DNA of 64,000 nucleotides from Micromonospora chalcea. GTDB lineage: Bacteria > Actinomycetota > Actinomycetes > Mycobacteriales > Micromonosporaceae. The stretch is taken from the NCBI RefSeq assembly GCF_002926165.1, contig NZ_MAGP01000154.1, positions 62,001-126,000 on the forward strand. Reading direction: 5' to 3'. The notes beneath the pieces are model-generated. The model was not told the origin of the DNA and searched no databases. It worked only from the letters and a program-made list of their open reading frames with translations. Below, piece by piece: positions 41,642-50,700 of this stretch. Both the position numbers and the translations under genes were made by a program. The first letter of the stretch is position 1. Every line of letters begins with the position of its first letter.

Positions 41642-42058
41642 ATGTCGAAGCCGCCGCTGCCCGAGCCCGCCGTCGCCATGCTGGGCAAGCCGAATCCCGC
41701 CGTCATCGCCACGCTTCGCGACGGCCAGCCGGTGTCCGCGGCCACCTGGTACCTCTGGGAGGACGGCCGCGTCCTGGTGAACATGGACGAGGGCCGCCGC
41801 CGGCTGGCACACCTGCGCAGCGATCCCCGGGTCTCCCTGACCGTGCTGGACGAGGGGAACTGGTACACCCACGTCAGCCTGATCGGGCGGGTGGTCGAGC
41901 TGCGCGACGACGAGGGCCTGGCGGACATCGACCGGATCTCGCAGCACTACACCGGGCGCCCCTACCCCCGGCGGGACCGCAAGCGGGTCAGCGCGTGGAT
42001 CGAGATCGAGCGCTGGCACGGGTGGGGCGCGCACAAGGACAACAGCCAGACCGGCTGA
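41642..42058 (+). CDS. PPOX-class F420-dependent oxidoreductase (TIGR03618-like)
   Basis: A 138-residue split-barrel protein. Characteristic segments are NPAVIATLRDGQPVSAATWYLWEDGRVLVNMDEGRRRLAHLRSDPRVSLTVLD, then NWYTHVSLIGRVVEL. The family (pyridoxamine-phosphate-oxidase-like) in actinobacteria often uses coenzyme F420. ATG at 41642 is the only sensible start; there is a weak purine-rich GTGAGAG upstream. It is a stand-alone small enzyme with unknown substrate. Confidence 0.85.
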   Translation: MSKPPLPEPAVAMLGKPNPAVIATLRDGQPVSAATWYLWEDGRVLVNMDEGRRRLAHLRSDPRVSLTVLDEGNWYTHVSLIGRVVELRDDEGLADIDRISQHYTGRPYPRRDRKRVSAWIEIERWHGWGAHKDNSQTG

Positions 42059-42101
42059 CGGCGCCCCCACGATGTCCGACCCATGCGGAAGAGTGTCGGG
42101 C

Positions 42102-42692
42102 ATGAGTGAGCCGTACGACCCGAAGGCAGCGCTGCACCACTACCTGCGCGCGATCCGGGAGAATCTGATCTGGAAGCTCGACGGGCTGAGCGAACGCGAG
42201 GCCCGGCTTCCCCGCACCGCGACCGGCAACAACCTGCTGGGGGTGCTCAAGCACTGCCTGAACGTCGAGGCCGGCTACTTCGGGCCGACGTTCGGCCGCG
42301 AGTTCCCCACACCGGCGGAGCTGGTCGCCACCGAGACGTTCGACGCCGACCCGCAGGCCGACTGGTACGCCCGCGAGGACGAGACCAAGGACGGGCTGAT
42401 CGACCTGTACCGCCGCGTCGCGGCGTTCGCGGACGAGACGATCGACATGCTGCCGCTGGACGCGCCGGGGCGGGTGCCGTGGTGGCTGCCCGGCCGGCAG
42501 GACGTGACGCTGCACCAGGTCCTCGTGCACGTCTGCGTCGACCTGGCCCGGCACGCGGGGCACGCCGACATCCTGCGCGAGCAGCACGACGCCGCGATCG
42601 GGCTGGGGCAGGAGAACCGGAACGTCCCCGAGGGCTACGACTGGCCGGCGTACGTCGACCGGCTGTCGGCGCTCGCCGACCGGTTCGCGTAG
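42102..42692 (+). CDS. DinB-family protein
   Basis: A 196-residue four-helix-bundle protein of the DinB/YfiT group. The pattern LHHYLRAIRENLIWKLDGLSEREA, VLKHCLNVEAGYF, and HQVLVHVCVDLARHAGHADILREQ gives the usual three histidines for a metal ion. In actinobacteria such proteins are often thiol-dependent transferases using mycothiol (family knowledge). I chose ATG at 42102; an earlier ATG at 42072 adds ten unconserved residues. It lies 43 bp after the PPOX gene and may share its transcript. Confidence 0.82.
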   Translation: MSEPYDPKAALHHYLRAIRENLIWKLDGLSEREARLPRTATGNNLLGVLKHCLNVEAGYFGPTFGREFPTPAELVATETFDADPQADWYAREDETKDGLIDLYRRVAAFADETIDMLPLDAPGRVPWWLPGRQDVTLHQVLVHVCVDLARHAGHADILREQHDAAIGLGQENRNVPEGYDWPAYVDRLSALADRFA

Positions 42693-42780
42693 GCGGTTTT
42701 CCGGTAATGCGGCCGGAAGTTTCAACCACATTTCGGACAGTGGATCGACAGGACCAGCAGCATCGTGAAGCATCTATCCC

Positions 42781-44592
42781 ATGAAGATCCGGCCCGCCGT
42801 CGCCCCGCCGACCGCTGAGGACACCGGTCCCGAGCAGCCTCCCGCCGACCGGCCCTCGGACGACCGCCCCTCCGACGAACGGCCTGTGGACGGCAGACGC
42901 CGATGGCGGCCGAACCCGGAGTGGACGCTGGCGATCCTGGGCAGCCTGCTGCTGGCGGTGGTGCTGACCTGGCCGACGATGCGGCACCCGGCGACCACCA
43001 TCCCCGGCGACCTGGGCGACCCCACGTTGCAGGCGTGGCAGGTCGCCTGGTCGGGGCACGCCCTGCTCAACGACCCGGCCAACCTCTGGCACTCGAACAC
43101 GTTCTTCCCGGAGCGCTACACCTACGCCTACAGCGACACGCTGCTCGGCTACGCGCCGTTCGGAATGGTCGGCTCCGGCTTCGAGGCCGCCGTGATCCGC
43201 TACAACGTGCTCTACGTGCTGCTGCACGCGCTGGCGTTCCTCGGGGCGTACGCGCTGGCCCGGCAGCTCGGCGCGAACCGCTGGGGCGGCGCGGTCGCCG
43301 GGATCGCGTGGGCGTACGCACCCTGGCGGCTGGCGCACTCCGGCCACCTGAACATCCTGTCCAGCGGCGGGATCGCGCTGGCCCTGGCGATGCTGGCCCG
43401 GGGTCACGGCTGGTCGCTGCGCCACGGCTACCGGCCGGAGCGCCGCCGTCCCGGCTGGGCGGTGGCCGGGTGGCTCGTCGCCGCCTGGCAGGTCACGCTC
43501 GGCTTCGGCATCGGGCTGCCGCTCGTCTACTTCCTGCTGGCCGCCGTGCTGGTGGCGGCCGGCTGCTACGGCTGGTCCTGGTGGCGCAAGCGGGAGCGTC
43601 CGCCGTTCGGCCGCCGGCTGCTGATCGCGGACCTGGCCGGCGGCGCCGTGTTCGGCGCCGTGACGCTGCTGCTCGGCCTGGTCTACCTGCGCGTCGTCGA
43701 CCTCAACCCGCAGGCCGTCCGCTCGCTGGACTGGACCAAGATGTTCTCCCCTCCGCTGATCGGGTTCATCACCGCGCCCGGCGACTCGTGGCTGTGGGGG
43801 GAACGGCACGCCGCCGCCCGGGAACAGCTGACCTGGCCGCCGGAGATGGCGCTGCTGCCCGGGATGACGCTGATCGGGCTGGCCGCGGCGGGGCTGTTCG
43901 TCTCGTCGTTCCCGGTGCGGCACCGGGTCGCGCTGGGGCTCGGCGTGGTCGGCACCGTGCTGCTCGGTCTGGGCGCCACCCTCGGCGGGGACGGCGACCC
44001 CGGCTATCTGACGCTGTCCACGCTCCTGCCCGGCTGGGACGCGCTGCGCACGCCGGGCCGGATGATGCACTGGACCAGCCTGCTGCTGGCGGTGCTGGCC
44101 GCCGGGCTGGTCACCGCGCTCGCCGAGTCCTGGCACCGGCCCTCGGCCCACCGCTGGTCCCGGGCCGTGGCGCCGCTGGTCCTGCTGGTGCCGCTCGCGC
44201 TGGTGACGCTGGAGGGCGTCAACCGCACGCCGCACCCGGTCGTGCCGACGCCGCCGGCCGCGATGCGTACCGCGCCGGAGCCGATGCTGGTGCTGCCCGC
44301 CGGCGGGATCGGCGACCTGAACTACATGCTCTGGTCCACCGACGGATTCCCCCGGATCACCAACGGGCTCGGCGGTTTCGAGCCGGTCACCCAGGCGCAG
44401 ACCCGGGTCGCCGTGGCGACGTTCCCCGACGCGGGCAGCGTGGCGTACCTGCGCGGGATCGGCGTCCAGTCGGTCGTCGCGGTGCCGAGCCGCGCGGCGG
44501 GCACGCCGTGGGAGGGCATCGAGAACCGGCCCGTCGACGGATTGGGCATCACCCGGGAGGACCTCGATGGCACGCTCGTCTACCGGCTCTGA
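42781..44592 (+). CDS. Multi-pass membrane protein, GT-C-glycosyltransferase-like
   Basis: A 603-residue membrane protein. An acidic, Pro-rich cytoplasmic N-terminus (1-47) precedes about ten helices. The first loop contains GDLGDPTLQAWQVAWSGHALL, with the Asp-rich start common to lipid-linked-sugar (GT-C) glycosyltransferases; the extracytoplasmic C-terminal part (about 500-603) is soluble. It ends in a 26-bp overlap with a GT2 glycosyltransferase gene, so the two likely work together: the GT2 makes a polyprenyl-phosphate sugar and this protein transfers it outside (inference). ATG at 42781; no strong ribosome site. Confidence 0.75.
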   Translation: MKIRPAVAPPTAEDTGPEQPPADRPSDDRPSDERPVDGRRRWRPNPEWTLAILGSLLLAVVLTWPTMRHPATTIPGDLGDPTLQAWQVAWSGHALLNDPANLWHSNTFFPERYTYAYSDTLLGYAPFGMVGSGFEAAVIRYNVLYVLLHALAFLGAYALARQLGANRWGGAVAGIAWAYAPWRLAHSGHLNILSSGGIALALAMLARGHGWSLRHGYRPERRRPGWAVAGWLVAAWQVTLGFGIGLPLVYFLLAAVLVAAGCYGWSWWRKRERPPFGRRLLIADLAGGAVFGAVTLLLGLVYLRVVDLNPQAVRSLDWTKMFSPPLIGFITAPGDSWLWGERHAAAREQLTWPPEMALLPGMTLIGLAAAGLFVSSFPVRHRVALGLGVVGTVLLGLGATLGGDGDPGYLTLSTLLPGWDALRTPGRMMHWTSLLLAVLAAGLVTALAESWHRPSAHRWSRAVAPLVLLVPLALVTLEGVNRTPHPVVPTPPAAMRTAPEPMLVLPAGGIGDLNYMLWSTDGFPRITNGLGGFEPVTQAQTRVAVATFPDAGSVAYLRGIGVQSVVAVPSRAAGTPWEGIENRPVDGLGITREDLDGTLVYRL

Positions 44593-45724
44593 CGCCGCCG
44601 GCGCCGGAGGCCCGCGCCCGGGCGCCGGGCCGGGCGGGACGACGCCGATGCGGCTGTCGGTGGTGGTGCCCTGCTTCAACGAGGAAGAGTCGGTGGAGCG
44701 GCTGCACGAGATGCTCAGCACCGCGCTCGCCGAGCTGCCCGACGTGGACGTCGAGGTGGTGTACGTCGACGACGGCAGCGAGGACGGCACGCTCGCGGCG
44801 CTGCGCCGGCTCGCCGCCGCCGACCCGACGGTCTGCTACACGTCGCTGAGCCGCAACTTCGGCAAGGAGGCGGCCATGCTCGCCGGGCTGCACCGGGCCA
44901 CCGGCGACGCGGTCGTCATCATGGACGCCGACCTGCAGCATCCGCCGCGCCTGCTGCCCGAGATGGTCGCGCTCTACCGCCAGGGCTTCGACCAGGTGAT
45001 CGCCCGCCGCGACCGGCGCGGCGACCGGTTCATCCGGATGGTCGCCTCACGCTCGTTCTACCGCCTGGTCAACTGGTGGATAGACGTCCGCCTGCTGGAC
45101 GGCGCGGGTGACTTCCGCCTGCTGTCCCGGCTCGCGGTGAACGCGATCCTGGCGATGCCCGAGTACAACCGCTTCTCCAAGGGCCTGTTCTCGTGGATCG
45201 GCTTCCGCACCGTGGTGGTGGCGCACCGCAACGAGAGCAGGCAGGCGGGGCGGAGCCGGTGGACGTTCGGCAAGCTGTTCAACTACGCGTTCGACGGTCT
45301 GCTGTCGTTCAACAACCGGCCGCTGCGCCTGGCGATCTACGGCGGGCTCTTCCTCACGCTCATCGCGGTGGGCTACATGGCGTGGGTGGTCGCCGACGCC
45401 GTGGAGAAGGGCATCGACGTGCCCGGTTACACCACCATCATCGTCAGCGTGATCGGCCTCGGCGGGATTCAGATGATGATCCTGGGCGTGATCGGCGAGT
45501 ACATCGGCCGGATCTACTACGAGACCAAACGCCGGCCGCACTATCTGGTGCAGGAGACCGAACGGCCGGTCCCGGAGACCGGAGGCCCGCCCCGGCTGCC
45601 GAACCAGCGCGCCGCGTGGTCCACCGACCGGGGTCCACGTGCGGCGCCGGCTTGGGAGGATCCGTCCCGAGATGCCTCCCGGCGTCACGGGGGCGGGGAA
45701 TCGATGAGCGGCGACACCGGCTGA
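44567..45724 (+). CDS. GT2 family polyprenyl-phosphate glycosyltransferase (GtrB/DPM1-like)
   Basis: A 385-residue enzyme. The GT-A domain has LSVVVPCFNEEESVERLHEML, VVYVDDGSEDGTLAALR and the DXD-containing VVIMDADLQHPP, followed by SRSFYRLVNWW and QAGRSRWTFGKLFNYAFDGLLSF. Two membrane helices (about 245-270 and 282-305) anchor it, as in bactoprenol glucosyltransferases. A disordered tail of about 65 residues follows. ATG at 44567 with GGGAGG upstream overlaps the preceding gene; a second ATG at 44648 begins right at the conserved domain. It transfers a sugar from a nucleotide sugar to a polyprenyl phosphate. Confidence 0.9.
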   Translation: MARSSTGSDAAGAGGPRPGAGPGGTTPMRLSVVVPCFNEEESVERLHEMLSTALAELPDVDVEVVYVDDGSEDGTLAALRRLAAADPTVCYTSLSRNFGKEAAMLAGLHRATGDAVVIMDADLQHPPRLLPEMVALYRQGFDQVIARRDRRGDRFIRMVASRSFYRLVNWWIDVRLLDGAGDFRLLSRLAVNAILAMPEYNRFSKGLFSWIGFRTVVVAHRNESRQAGRSRWTFGKLFNYAFDGLLSFNNRPLRLAIYGGLFLTLIAVGYMAWVVADAVEKGIDVPGYTTIIVSVIGLGGIQMMILGVIGEYIGRIYYETKRRPHYLVQETERPVPETGGPPRLPNQRAAWSTDRGPRAAPAWEDPSRDASRRHGGGESMSGDTG

Positions 45725-45732
45725 ACGACGGC

Positions 45733-45750
45733 GATCGGTAGGTGCCGATC
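45733..45750 (+). terminator. Likely terminator after the GT2 gene
   Basis: GATCGG (45733-45738) pairs with CCGATC (45745-45750) around a 6-base loop, with a T-rich run (TTGTTCTCTTTTC) shortly after, which is unusual in this GC-rich DNA. It lies eight bases after the GT2 stop. Confidence 0.6.
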
Positions 45751-45838
45751 AGCGCACCATTGTTCTCTTTTCGCAGGTGGCGGGGGGTTGCTATCGTCGC
45801 CCGCGACGCCGGAGAACGGCGCCGAGGAAAGGGTTGCG

Positions 45839-46981
45839 ATGGGGCTGATGGACAAGCTCCGGGGCGAGCTCATCGACATCGTCGAGTGGCTGGACGACAG
45901 CCGGGACACGATCGTCTGGCGGTTCCCCCGGTATCAGAACGAGATCAAGATGGGCGCCAAGCTGGTCGTCCGGGAGTCCCAGACGGCGGTGTTCGTCAAC
46001 GAGGGGAAGATCGCCGACGTCTTCCCGCCGGGAACGTACACGCTGGAGACCCGCAACCTGCCGATCCTGTCCACCCTGAAGGGCTGGAAGTACGGCTTCA
46101 ACTCGCCGTTCAAGGCCGAGGTGTACTTCGTCAACACCCGGCAGTTCACGGACATGAAGTGGGGCACCCAGAACCCGGTGATCCTGCGCGACGCCGAGTT
46201 CGGCGTGGTCCGGGTGCGGGCGTTCGGCGCCTTCGCGGCGCGGGTGGTCGACCCGGCGCAGCTGCTGCGTGAGCTGGTCGGCACCGACCCGCAGTTCCGC
46301 ACCGAGGAGGTGCAGGAGTACCTGCGGCAGCTGATCGTGGGCCGGCTCGGCGGCGCGCTCGCCACGGCCGGCGTGCCGCTGCTGGACCTCGCCGCGCACC
46401 AGGACGCGATCGGCCGGCGGCTGGCCGCCGTGCTGACCGAGGAACTGGCCGAGGTCGGTATCGCGATCCCCAAGTTCGTCATCGAGAACGTGTCGGTGCC
46501 GCCGGAGGTCGAGCAGGCGCTGGACAAGCGGACCAGCATGGGCGCGGTCGGCGACCTGGACCGCTACACCCGCTTCCAGGCCGCGAACGCGATGGAGGCC
46601 GCGGCGAACAACCCGGGCGGCGAGGCGGGCGCGGGCATCGGCCTGGGCCTGGGCATGGCGATGGGCCAGCAGATGGCCCGGACGATGGGCGGCGGCGGGG
46701 CCACGCAGCCGGCGCCGGCCCGAGCACTGCCGTCGGCCGCGCACCCGGGCGCCGCCGAGCCGCCGCCGCTGCCGGGCCAGGCCCAGTGGTACGTCGGCGT
46801 CGGTGGCCAGCGGCAGGGCCCGTACGACCTCGGCGGGCTGGCCGAGCAGGCGGGCGCCGGCGCGCTCGGCCCGGACACGCTGGTCTGGCGTGCCGGGATG
46901 GCGCAGTGGCAGCCCGCCGGGCAGGTGCCGGAGCTGGCGTCGGTGCTGGCCAGCGTCCCGCCGCCGCTGCCGCCGCAATGA
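45839..46981 (+). CDS. SPFH-domain protein with C-terminal GYF_2 domain
   Basis: A 380-residue protein. The SPFH/band-7-like domain occupies about 1-240: DTIVWRFPRYQNEIKMGAKLVVRESQTAVFVNEGKIADVFPPGTYTL, then RVRAFGAFAARVVDP and the coiled-coil part VEQALDKRTSMGAVG. A glycine/alanine-rich linker (about 255-315) leads to a GYF_2 domain: WYVGVGGQRQGPYDLGGLAEQ ... WRAGMAQWQPAGQV. B. subtilis YdjI has the same SPFH core and is linked to membrane stress. Start is ATG at 45839 after GAGGAAAGGG. It lies 46 bp before a zinc-ribbon membrane protein gene, its likely partner. Confidence 0.88.
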   Translation: MGLMDKLRGELIDIVEWLDDSRDTIVWRFPRYQNEIKMGAKLVVRESQTAVFVNEGKIADVFPPGTYTLETRNLPILSTLKGWKYGFNSPFKAEVYFVNTRQFTDMKWGTQNPVILRDAEFGVVRVRAFGAFAARVVDPAQLLRELVGTDPQFRTEEVQEYLRQLIVGRLGGALATAGVPLLDLAAHQDAIGRRLAAVLTEELAEVGIAIPKFVIENVSVPPEVEQALDKRTSMGAVGDLDRYTRFQAANAMEAAANNPGGEAGAGIGLGLGMAMGQQMARTMGGGGATQPAPARALPSAAHPGAAEPPPLPGQAQWYVGVGGQRQGPYDLGGLAEQAGAGALGPDTLVWRAGMAQWQPAGQVPELASVLASVPPPLPPQ

Positions 46982-47027
46982 ACGCGCGTCAGCGGGTGAG
47001 TCGTCCCCGCACCGGGCAGGTGCCGGC

Positions 47028-48116
47028 ATGAGCGACACGACTGTCTCCCCGCCCTCGTACCGGTGCGGGGGTTGCGGGGCCCGGGTGGAGTTCGCGCCGG
47101 GCACGACGACGCTCAGTTGCCCGTACTGCGGGCACCGGCAGGAGATCGCCGGCGCGCGCCGCGAGGTGCGCGAGCACGCGTACGCGGATCTCGCGTCGCT
47201 GCCCCGCAAGCCGGTGGCGAGCGTCGGGGCGCACACGTTCGTCTGCCCGGGCTGCGGGGCCCGGACGGAGAGCGACGTGCTGGCGCAGCGCTGCCAGTTC
47301 TGCGCCACGCCGCTGGTGGCCGACGCCGCGGCGGGCGAGCTGATCGCGCCGGAGGCGGTGCTGCCGTTCGCGGTGGACCGCAACGGCGTACGGACGGCGC
47401 TGGGCCAGTGGTGCCGCAGCCGCTGGTTCGCGCCGGGGAGCCTGAAGAAGGTCAGCGAGGCGGAGACGCTGAAGGGCACGTACCTGCCGCACTGGACGTT
47501 CGACGCGCGGACCGTGTCGGACTACCGGGGTCAGCGGGGCGAGTACTACTACGTCACCGAGACGTACACGGTGACCGTCGACGGCAAGCAGGAGACGCGG
47601 ACCCGGCAGGTGCGGCACACCCGGTGGCATCCGGCCGCCGGCACCGTCAGCCGGGACTTCGACGACGTGCTGGTGCCCGCCACCACCCACCTGCCCACCG
47701 AGCAGCTGGACAAGCTGGCGCCGTGGCCGCTGACCGAGGCGGCCGCGTACCACGGCGACTACCTGGCCGGATACCAGGCGCTGCGGTACGACACCGAGCC
47801 CGAGGCGGGCCTGACCGAGGCGAAGGCGCGGATGGCGCCGGTCATCGAGCGGGACTGCCGGTCGGACATCGGCGGTGACGAGCAGCGGGTGTCCGCAGTG
47901 GACACCACGTACTCCGACGTGTCGTACAAGCTGATCCTGCTGCCGGTGTGGATCGCCGCGTACCTGCACGCCGGCCGCTCGTACCAGGTGCTGGTGAACG
48001 CGCGCACCGGCGAGGTGATCGGTGAGCGACCGTACAGCGCCGCGAAGATCGCGGCGGCGGTGTTCGCCGCGCTGGTGCTCGTCGCCGTAGTGGTGGCGCT
48101 CATGATGAACCGTTAG
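47028..48116 (+). CDS. Zinc-ribbon membrane protein (partner of SPFH protein)
   Basis: A 362-residue protein. Two zinc ribbons open it: CGGCGARVEF...LSCPYCGHRQE (residues about 13-38) and CPGCGARTES...RCQFCATPL (about 73-98). The middle has YLPHWTFDARTVSDYRGQRGEYYYVTETYTVTVDGKQ, and the C-terminus is a single helix AAAVFAALVLVAVVVALMM. Such proteins are often encoded with SPFH proteins (as with YdjG/YdjI). The zinc ribbons likely face the cytoplasm. ATG at 47028 has only a weak GCAGG upstream. A strong terminator follows. Confidence 0.82.
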   Translation: MSDTTVSPPSYRCGGCGARVEFAPGTTTLSCPYCGHRQEIAGARREVREHAYADLASLPRKPVASVGAHTFVCPGCGARTESDVLAQRCQFCATPLVADAAAGELIAPEAVLPFAVDRNGVRTALGQWCRSRWFAPGSLKKVSEAETLKGTYLPHWTFDARTVSDYRGQRGEYYYVTETYTVTVDGKQETRTRQVRHTRWHPAAGTVSRDFDDVLVPATTHLPTEQLDKLAPWPLTEAAAYHGDYLAGYQALRYDTEPEAGLTEAKARMAPVIERDCRSDIGGDEQRVSAVDTTYSDVSYKLILLPVWIAAYLHAGRSYQVLVNARTGEVIGERPYSAAKIAAAVFAALVLVAVVVALMMNR

Positions 48117-48138
48117 CGTCGCCGCGCTGTCGTACGCC

Positions 48139-48173
48139 CACGGGCCACCGGTATCCGTTACCGGTGGCCCGTG
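48139..48173 (+). terminator. Terminator of the SPFH/zinc-ribbon pair
   Basis: CACGGGCCACCGGTA (48139-48153) and TACCGGTGGCCCGTG (48159-48173) form a perfect 15-bp stem with loop TCCGT, 22 bp after the zinc-ribbon gene stop. Confidence 0.93.
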
Positions 48174-48275
48174 CGCATCGCGCGAGGAGTCTGACCGAGC
48201 GGCCGATTCGCCGCCGCGCCGATCCGCCGCAGAGTGAGGGAACGACCACCGGCCGAGCGGCGGAGGGCAGCCCCG

Positions 48276-48968
48276 ATGGACTCACTGCGCAAGACGTCGC
48301 TGGTCGCGGGCGGGTTCTACCTGCTCACCTTCGTCTCGATCCCGACCCTCACGCTGTACGCCCCGATACGCGAGGCGGACTACATACTCGGCGGCACGCC
48401 GGACACCCCTGTCGTCGTCGGCGGCGTCCTGGAGGTGATCGTCGCCCTCGCCTGCATCGGCACCGCGATCGCGCTGCACCCGGTGCTCAAGCGGCAGGGT
48501 GAGGTGCGTGCGCTGGGCTTCGTCGCCGCCCGCGTGCTGGAGGCCGCCGGCATCTTCATCGGCGTCGCGAGCATCCTGACCCTGGTCGCCCTGCGGCGGG
48601 CCGGCGCCGAACCGGACGCGCTGGTCACCGGCCGGACACTCGTCGCCTTCTACGACTCGGTGTTCCTGCTCAGCCAGGCGCTCCTCCCGGCCGTGAACGC
48701 CCTGCTGCTGGGCTCCCTGCTCTACCAGTCCCGCCTGGTGCCGCGCATCCTGCCGGTGCTCGGGCTCGCCGGGGCGCCGCTGCTCGTCGCCTCCGATCTG
48801 GGCACGCTGTTCGGCGCCTGGGACCGGCTGTCCCCGGTGGCGGCGGTCGCCGCGCTGCCCATCGCGGTGTGGGAGTTCTCGCTCGGCGTCTACCTGGTCG
48901 TCAAGGGCTTCAAGCCGGTCACGGACGACACGGTCGCGCCCCGGCCGGTCCAGGACGCCACCGTCTGA
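48276..48968 (+). CDS. DUF4386 membrane protein
   Basis: A 230-residue integral membrane protein with six hydrophobic helices. The opening SLRKTSLVAGGFYLLTFVSIPTLTLY, the central GTAIALHPVLKRQGEVRALGFVAARVLEAAGIFIGVASIL and ALLLGSLLYQSRLVPRILPVLGLAGAPLL match the DUF4386 pattern. Function is unknown. ATG at 48276 has GGAGGG upstream. Its stop lies five bases from the stop of the convergent SDR gene. Confidence 0.85.
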   Translation: MDSLRKTSLVAGGFYLLTFVSIPTLTLYAPIREADYILGGTPDTPVVVGGVLEVIVALACIGTAIALHPVLKRQGEVRALGFVAARVLEAAGIFIGVASILTLVALRRAGAEPDALVTGRTLVAFYDSVFLLSQALLPAVNALLLGSLLYQSRLVPRILPVLGLAGAPLLVASDLGTLFGAWDRLSPVAAVAALPIAVWEFSLGVYLVVKGFKPVTDDTVAPRPVQDATV

Positions 48969-48973
48969 GCCGG

Positions 48974-49753
48974 TCAGGCCCGCGCGCCGCCGTCGACCCG
49001 CAGCACCGTACCGGTGACGAAGGAGGCGCGGTCGCTGAGCAGCCACGCGGCGGCCTGGGCGATCTCGTCGGGTTCGGCGGCCCGGCGCAACGGGCTGGCG
49101 GCGGCGAGCCGCTCGATGATCCCGGGTGACTCCGCATCCCAGGCGCGCATCATCTCGGTGAGCGTGCTGCCCGGGGCGATCGCGTTGACCCGGATGCCCT
49201 CCGGGCCGTAGGTGATCGCCGCGGATTCGGTGAGGCTGTTCACCGCGCGCTTCATCGCGCCGTACGCGGGCAGCGCGGGGTTGCCCATCAGGCTGCCGAC
49301 GCTGGAGTTGTTCACGATCGCGCCGGTGCCGGCGGTGGCCCGGATCGCGGCGACCTCGGCGACCATGGCGAGCCACGGTCCCTTGAGGTTGACGGTGTAG
49401 AGGTGGTCGAAGTCCTCTTCGCGCACCCGGTCCATCGGTCCGGGCGGCACGATCGTCGCGCCGTTGTTGAAGGCGACGTCGAGGCGGCCGTACACCTCGA
49501 CGACGCGGTCCACGGCGGCGCGCACGCTCGCCGCGTCGGCCAGGTCGCAGACGACGTACTCGGCGGTGCCGCCGGCGGCCCGGACCTGTTCGGTGACCGC
49601 CTTCAACTGTTCCTCGGTCCGGGCGGCGAGCAGCACCCGGGCGCCCTCGGCGGCGAACAGCCGGGCCGCCGCGGCGCCGATGCCCCGCCCGGCGCCGGTG
49701 ATGAACGCGACCTTGTCTGCGAGCAGGCCCTCAGTGGTTCGTGTGGTGTCCAT
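48974..49753 (-). CDS. Short-chain dehydrogenase/reductase
   Basis: A 259-residue classical SDR. The cofactor motif TGAGRGIG lies at residues about 19-26, the DLADAASV segment supplies the adenine site, the usual NNAG is NNGA, the catalytic Ser is in VNNSSVGS and the YxxxK motif appears as YGAMK, and the family-typical RVNAIAPG and VTGTVLRVDGGA follow. The arginine in AARTEEQ suggests NADP use. It is divergent from an XRE-type regulator across an 86-bp gap, a frequent pairing in which the regulator controls the SDR (inference). ATG at 49753. Confidence 0.92.
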   Translation of the reverse strand: MDTTRTTEGLLADKVAFITGAGRGIGAAAARLFAAEGARVLLAARTEEQLKAVTEQVRAAGGTAEYVVCDLADAASVRAAVDRVVEVYGRLDVAFNNGATIVPPGPMDRVREEDFDHLYTVNLKGPWLAMVAEVAAIRATAGTGAIVNNSSVGSLMGNPALPAYGAMKRAVNSLTESAAITYGPEGIRVNAIAPGSTLTEMMRAWDAESPGIIERLAAASPLRRAAEPDEIAQAAAWLLSDRASFVTGTVLRVDGGARA

Positions 49754-49794
49754 GCGGCAAGCCTGCGGCCGGGCGCGGAGCCCATCCAGGCACC

Positions 49795-49818
49795 GGCGGT
49801 ACCTGGCTACCAGCCGCC
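49795..49818. promoter_or_regulatory. Nested palindrome between SDR and its regulator
   Basis: CTGG-CTA-CCAG (49803-49813) is a perfect short palindrome, flanked by GGCGG (49795-49799) and CCGCC (49814-49818). It lies in the 86-bp divergent region, 22 bp before the regulator's GTG and 40 bp before the SDR start, so it is a good candidate site for the XRE regulator. Confidence 0.55.
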
Positions 49819-49839
49819 GCGCACGGGCACACTGGGGTC

Positions 49840-50679
49840 GTGGACCGACGTGAGCTGGCAGTGTTCCTGCGCAGCAGGCGGGAGCGGATCGCCCCGGCCG
49901 ACGTGGGCCTGCCCGCCGGGCGGCGTCGCCGCACCCCGGGGCTGCGCCGCGAGGAGGCGGCGCGGCTGGCGTTCATCTCGACCGAGTACTACACCCGGCT
50001 GGAGCAGGGCCGGGCTCCGCGTCCGTCGCGGGAGGTGCTGGCCGGGCTGGCCCGCGCGCTGCGGCTGTCCGACGCCGAACGCGACCACCTCCACCACCTG
50101 GCCGGGGAGCCGCCCGCGCCGCCGCCCGGGCCACCCCGGGAGGTACGGCAGAGCGTGCTGGACCTGCTGCACCGGCTGCCGCAGGCGGCGGCGTTCGTGA
50201 CCTCGGCGACGTTCGAGGTGATCGCCTGGAACGACCTCGCGGCGGCGCTCATGGAGGACTTCTCCGCGGTGTCCCGGCGGGACCGCAACCTGGTCCGTCG
50301 GGCGTTCCTCGGCCCGCACCTGATGTACGGCGTGTCGGACGCGAGCGAGTTCGCCCGCCACTCGGTCGGGCGGCTGCGCGCCGCCGCGGCCCGCTATCCG
50401 GACGACCCGGAGATGGCCGCGCTGATAGCGGACCTGCTCGCCGGCAGCGCGGAGTTCGCCCGCCTGTGGGCCTCCCACGACGTCGGCGGCGCGCGGACGC
50501 TGTGCAAGACGTTCCGGCACCCGCTGGTCGGGCCGGTGACTGTGAACTGCGACGTCCTCGACATCACCGACCGCGACCAGCAGGTGGTCATCTACACCGC
50601 CACGCCCGGCTCGCCCTCGGAGGAGGCGCTGCGGCTGCTCTCCGTGATCGGCACCCAGCGCATGACCGCCGAGCGCTGA
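49840..50679 (+). CDS. XRE regulator with MmyB-like ligand-binding domain
   Basis: A 279-residue regulator. The N-terminal helix-turn-helix (LAVFLRSRRERI...RRTPGLRREEAARLAFISTEYYTRLEQGRAPRPSREVLAGLARAL) is the standard MmyB-like pattern with its RRTPGLRREE element. The C-terminal domain (about 100-279) has AFVTSATFEVIAWNDLAAALMEDFS, a PAS-like fold that in homologues binds fatty-acid-like ligands. GTG at 49840 is supported by the family start; there is no clear ribosome site, so the message may be leaderless. It is divergent from the SDR gene and probably controls it. Confidence 0.9.
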   Translation: MDRRELAVFLRSRRERIAPADVGLPAGRRRRTPGLRREEAARLAFISTEYYTRLEQGRAPRPSREVLAGLARALRLSDAERDHLHHLAGEPPAPPPGPPREVRQSVLDLLHRLPQAAAFVTSATFEVIAWNDLAAALMEDFSAVSRRDRNLVRRAFLGPHLMYGVSDASEFARHSVGRLRAAAARYPDDPEMAALIADLLAGSAEFARLWASHDVGGARTLCKTFRHPLVGPVTVNCDVLDITDRDQQVVIYTATPGSPSEEALRLLSVIGTQRMTAER

Positions 50680-50700
50680 CCCGGCCGCCCCGGCGGACCG

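Noticed and set aside
42247..44790. An 847-codon minus-strand frame
   Set aside because: It crosses three supported plus-strand genes and has low-complexity composition.
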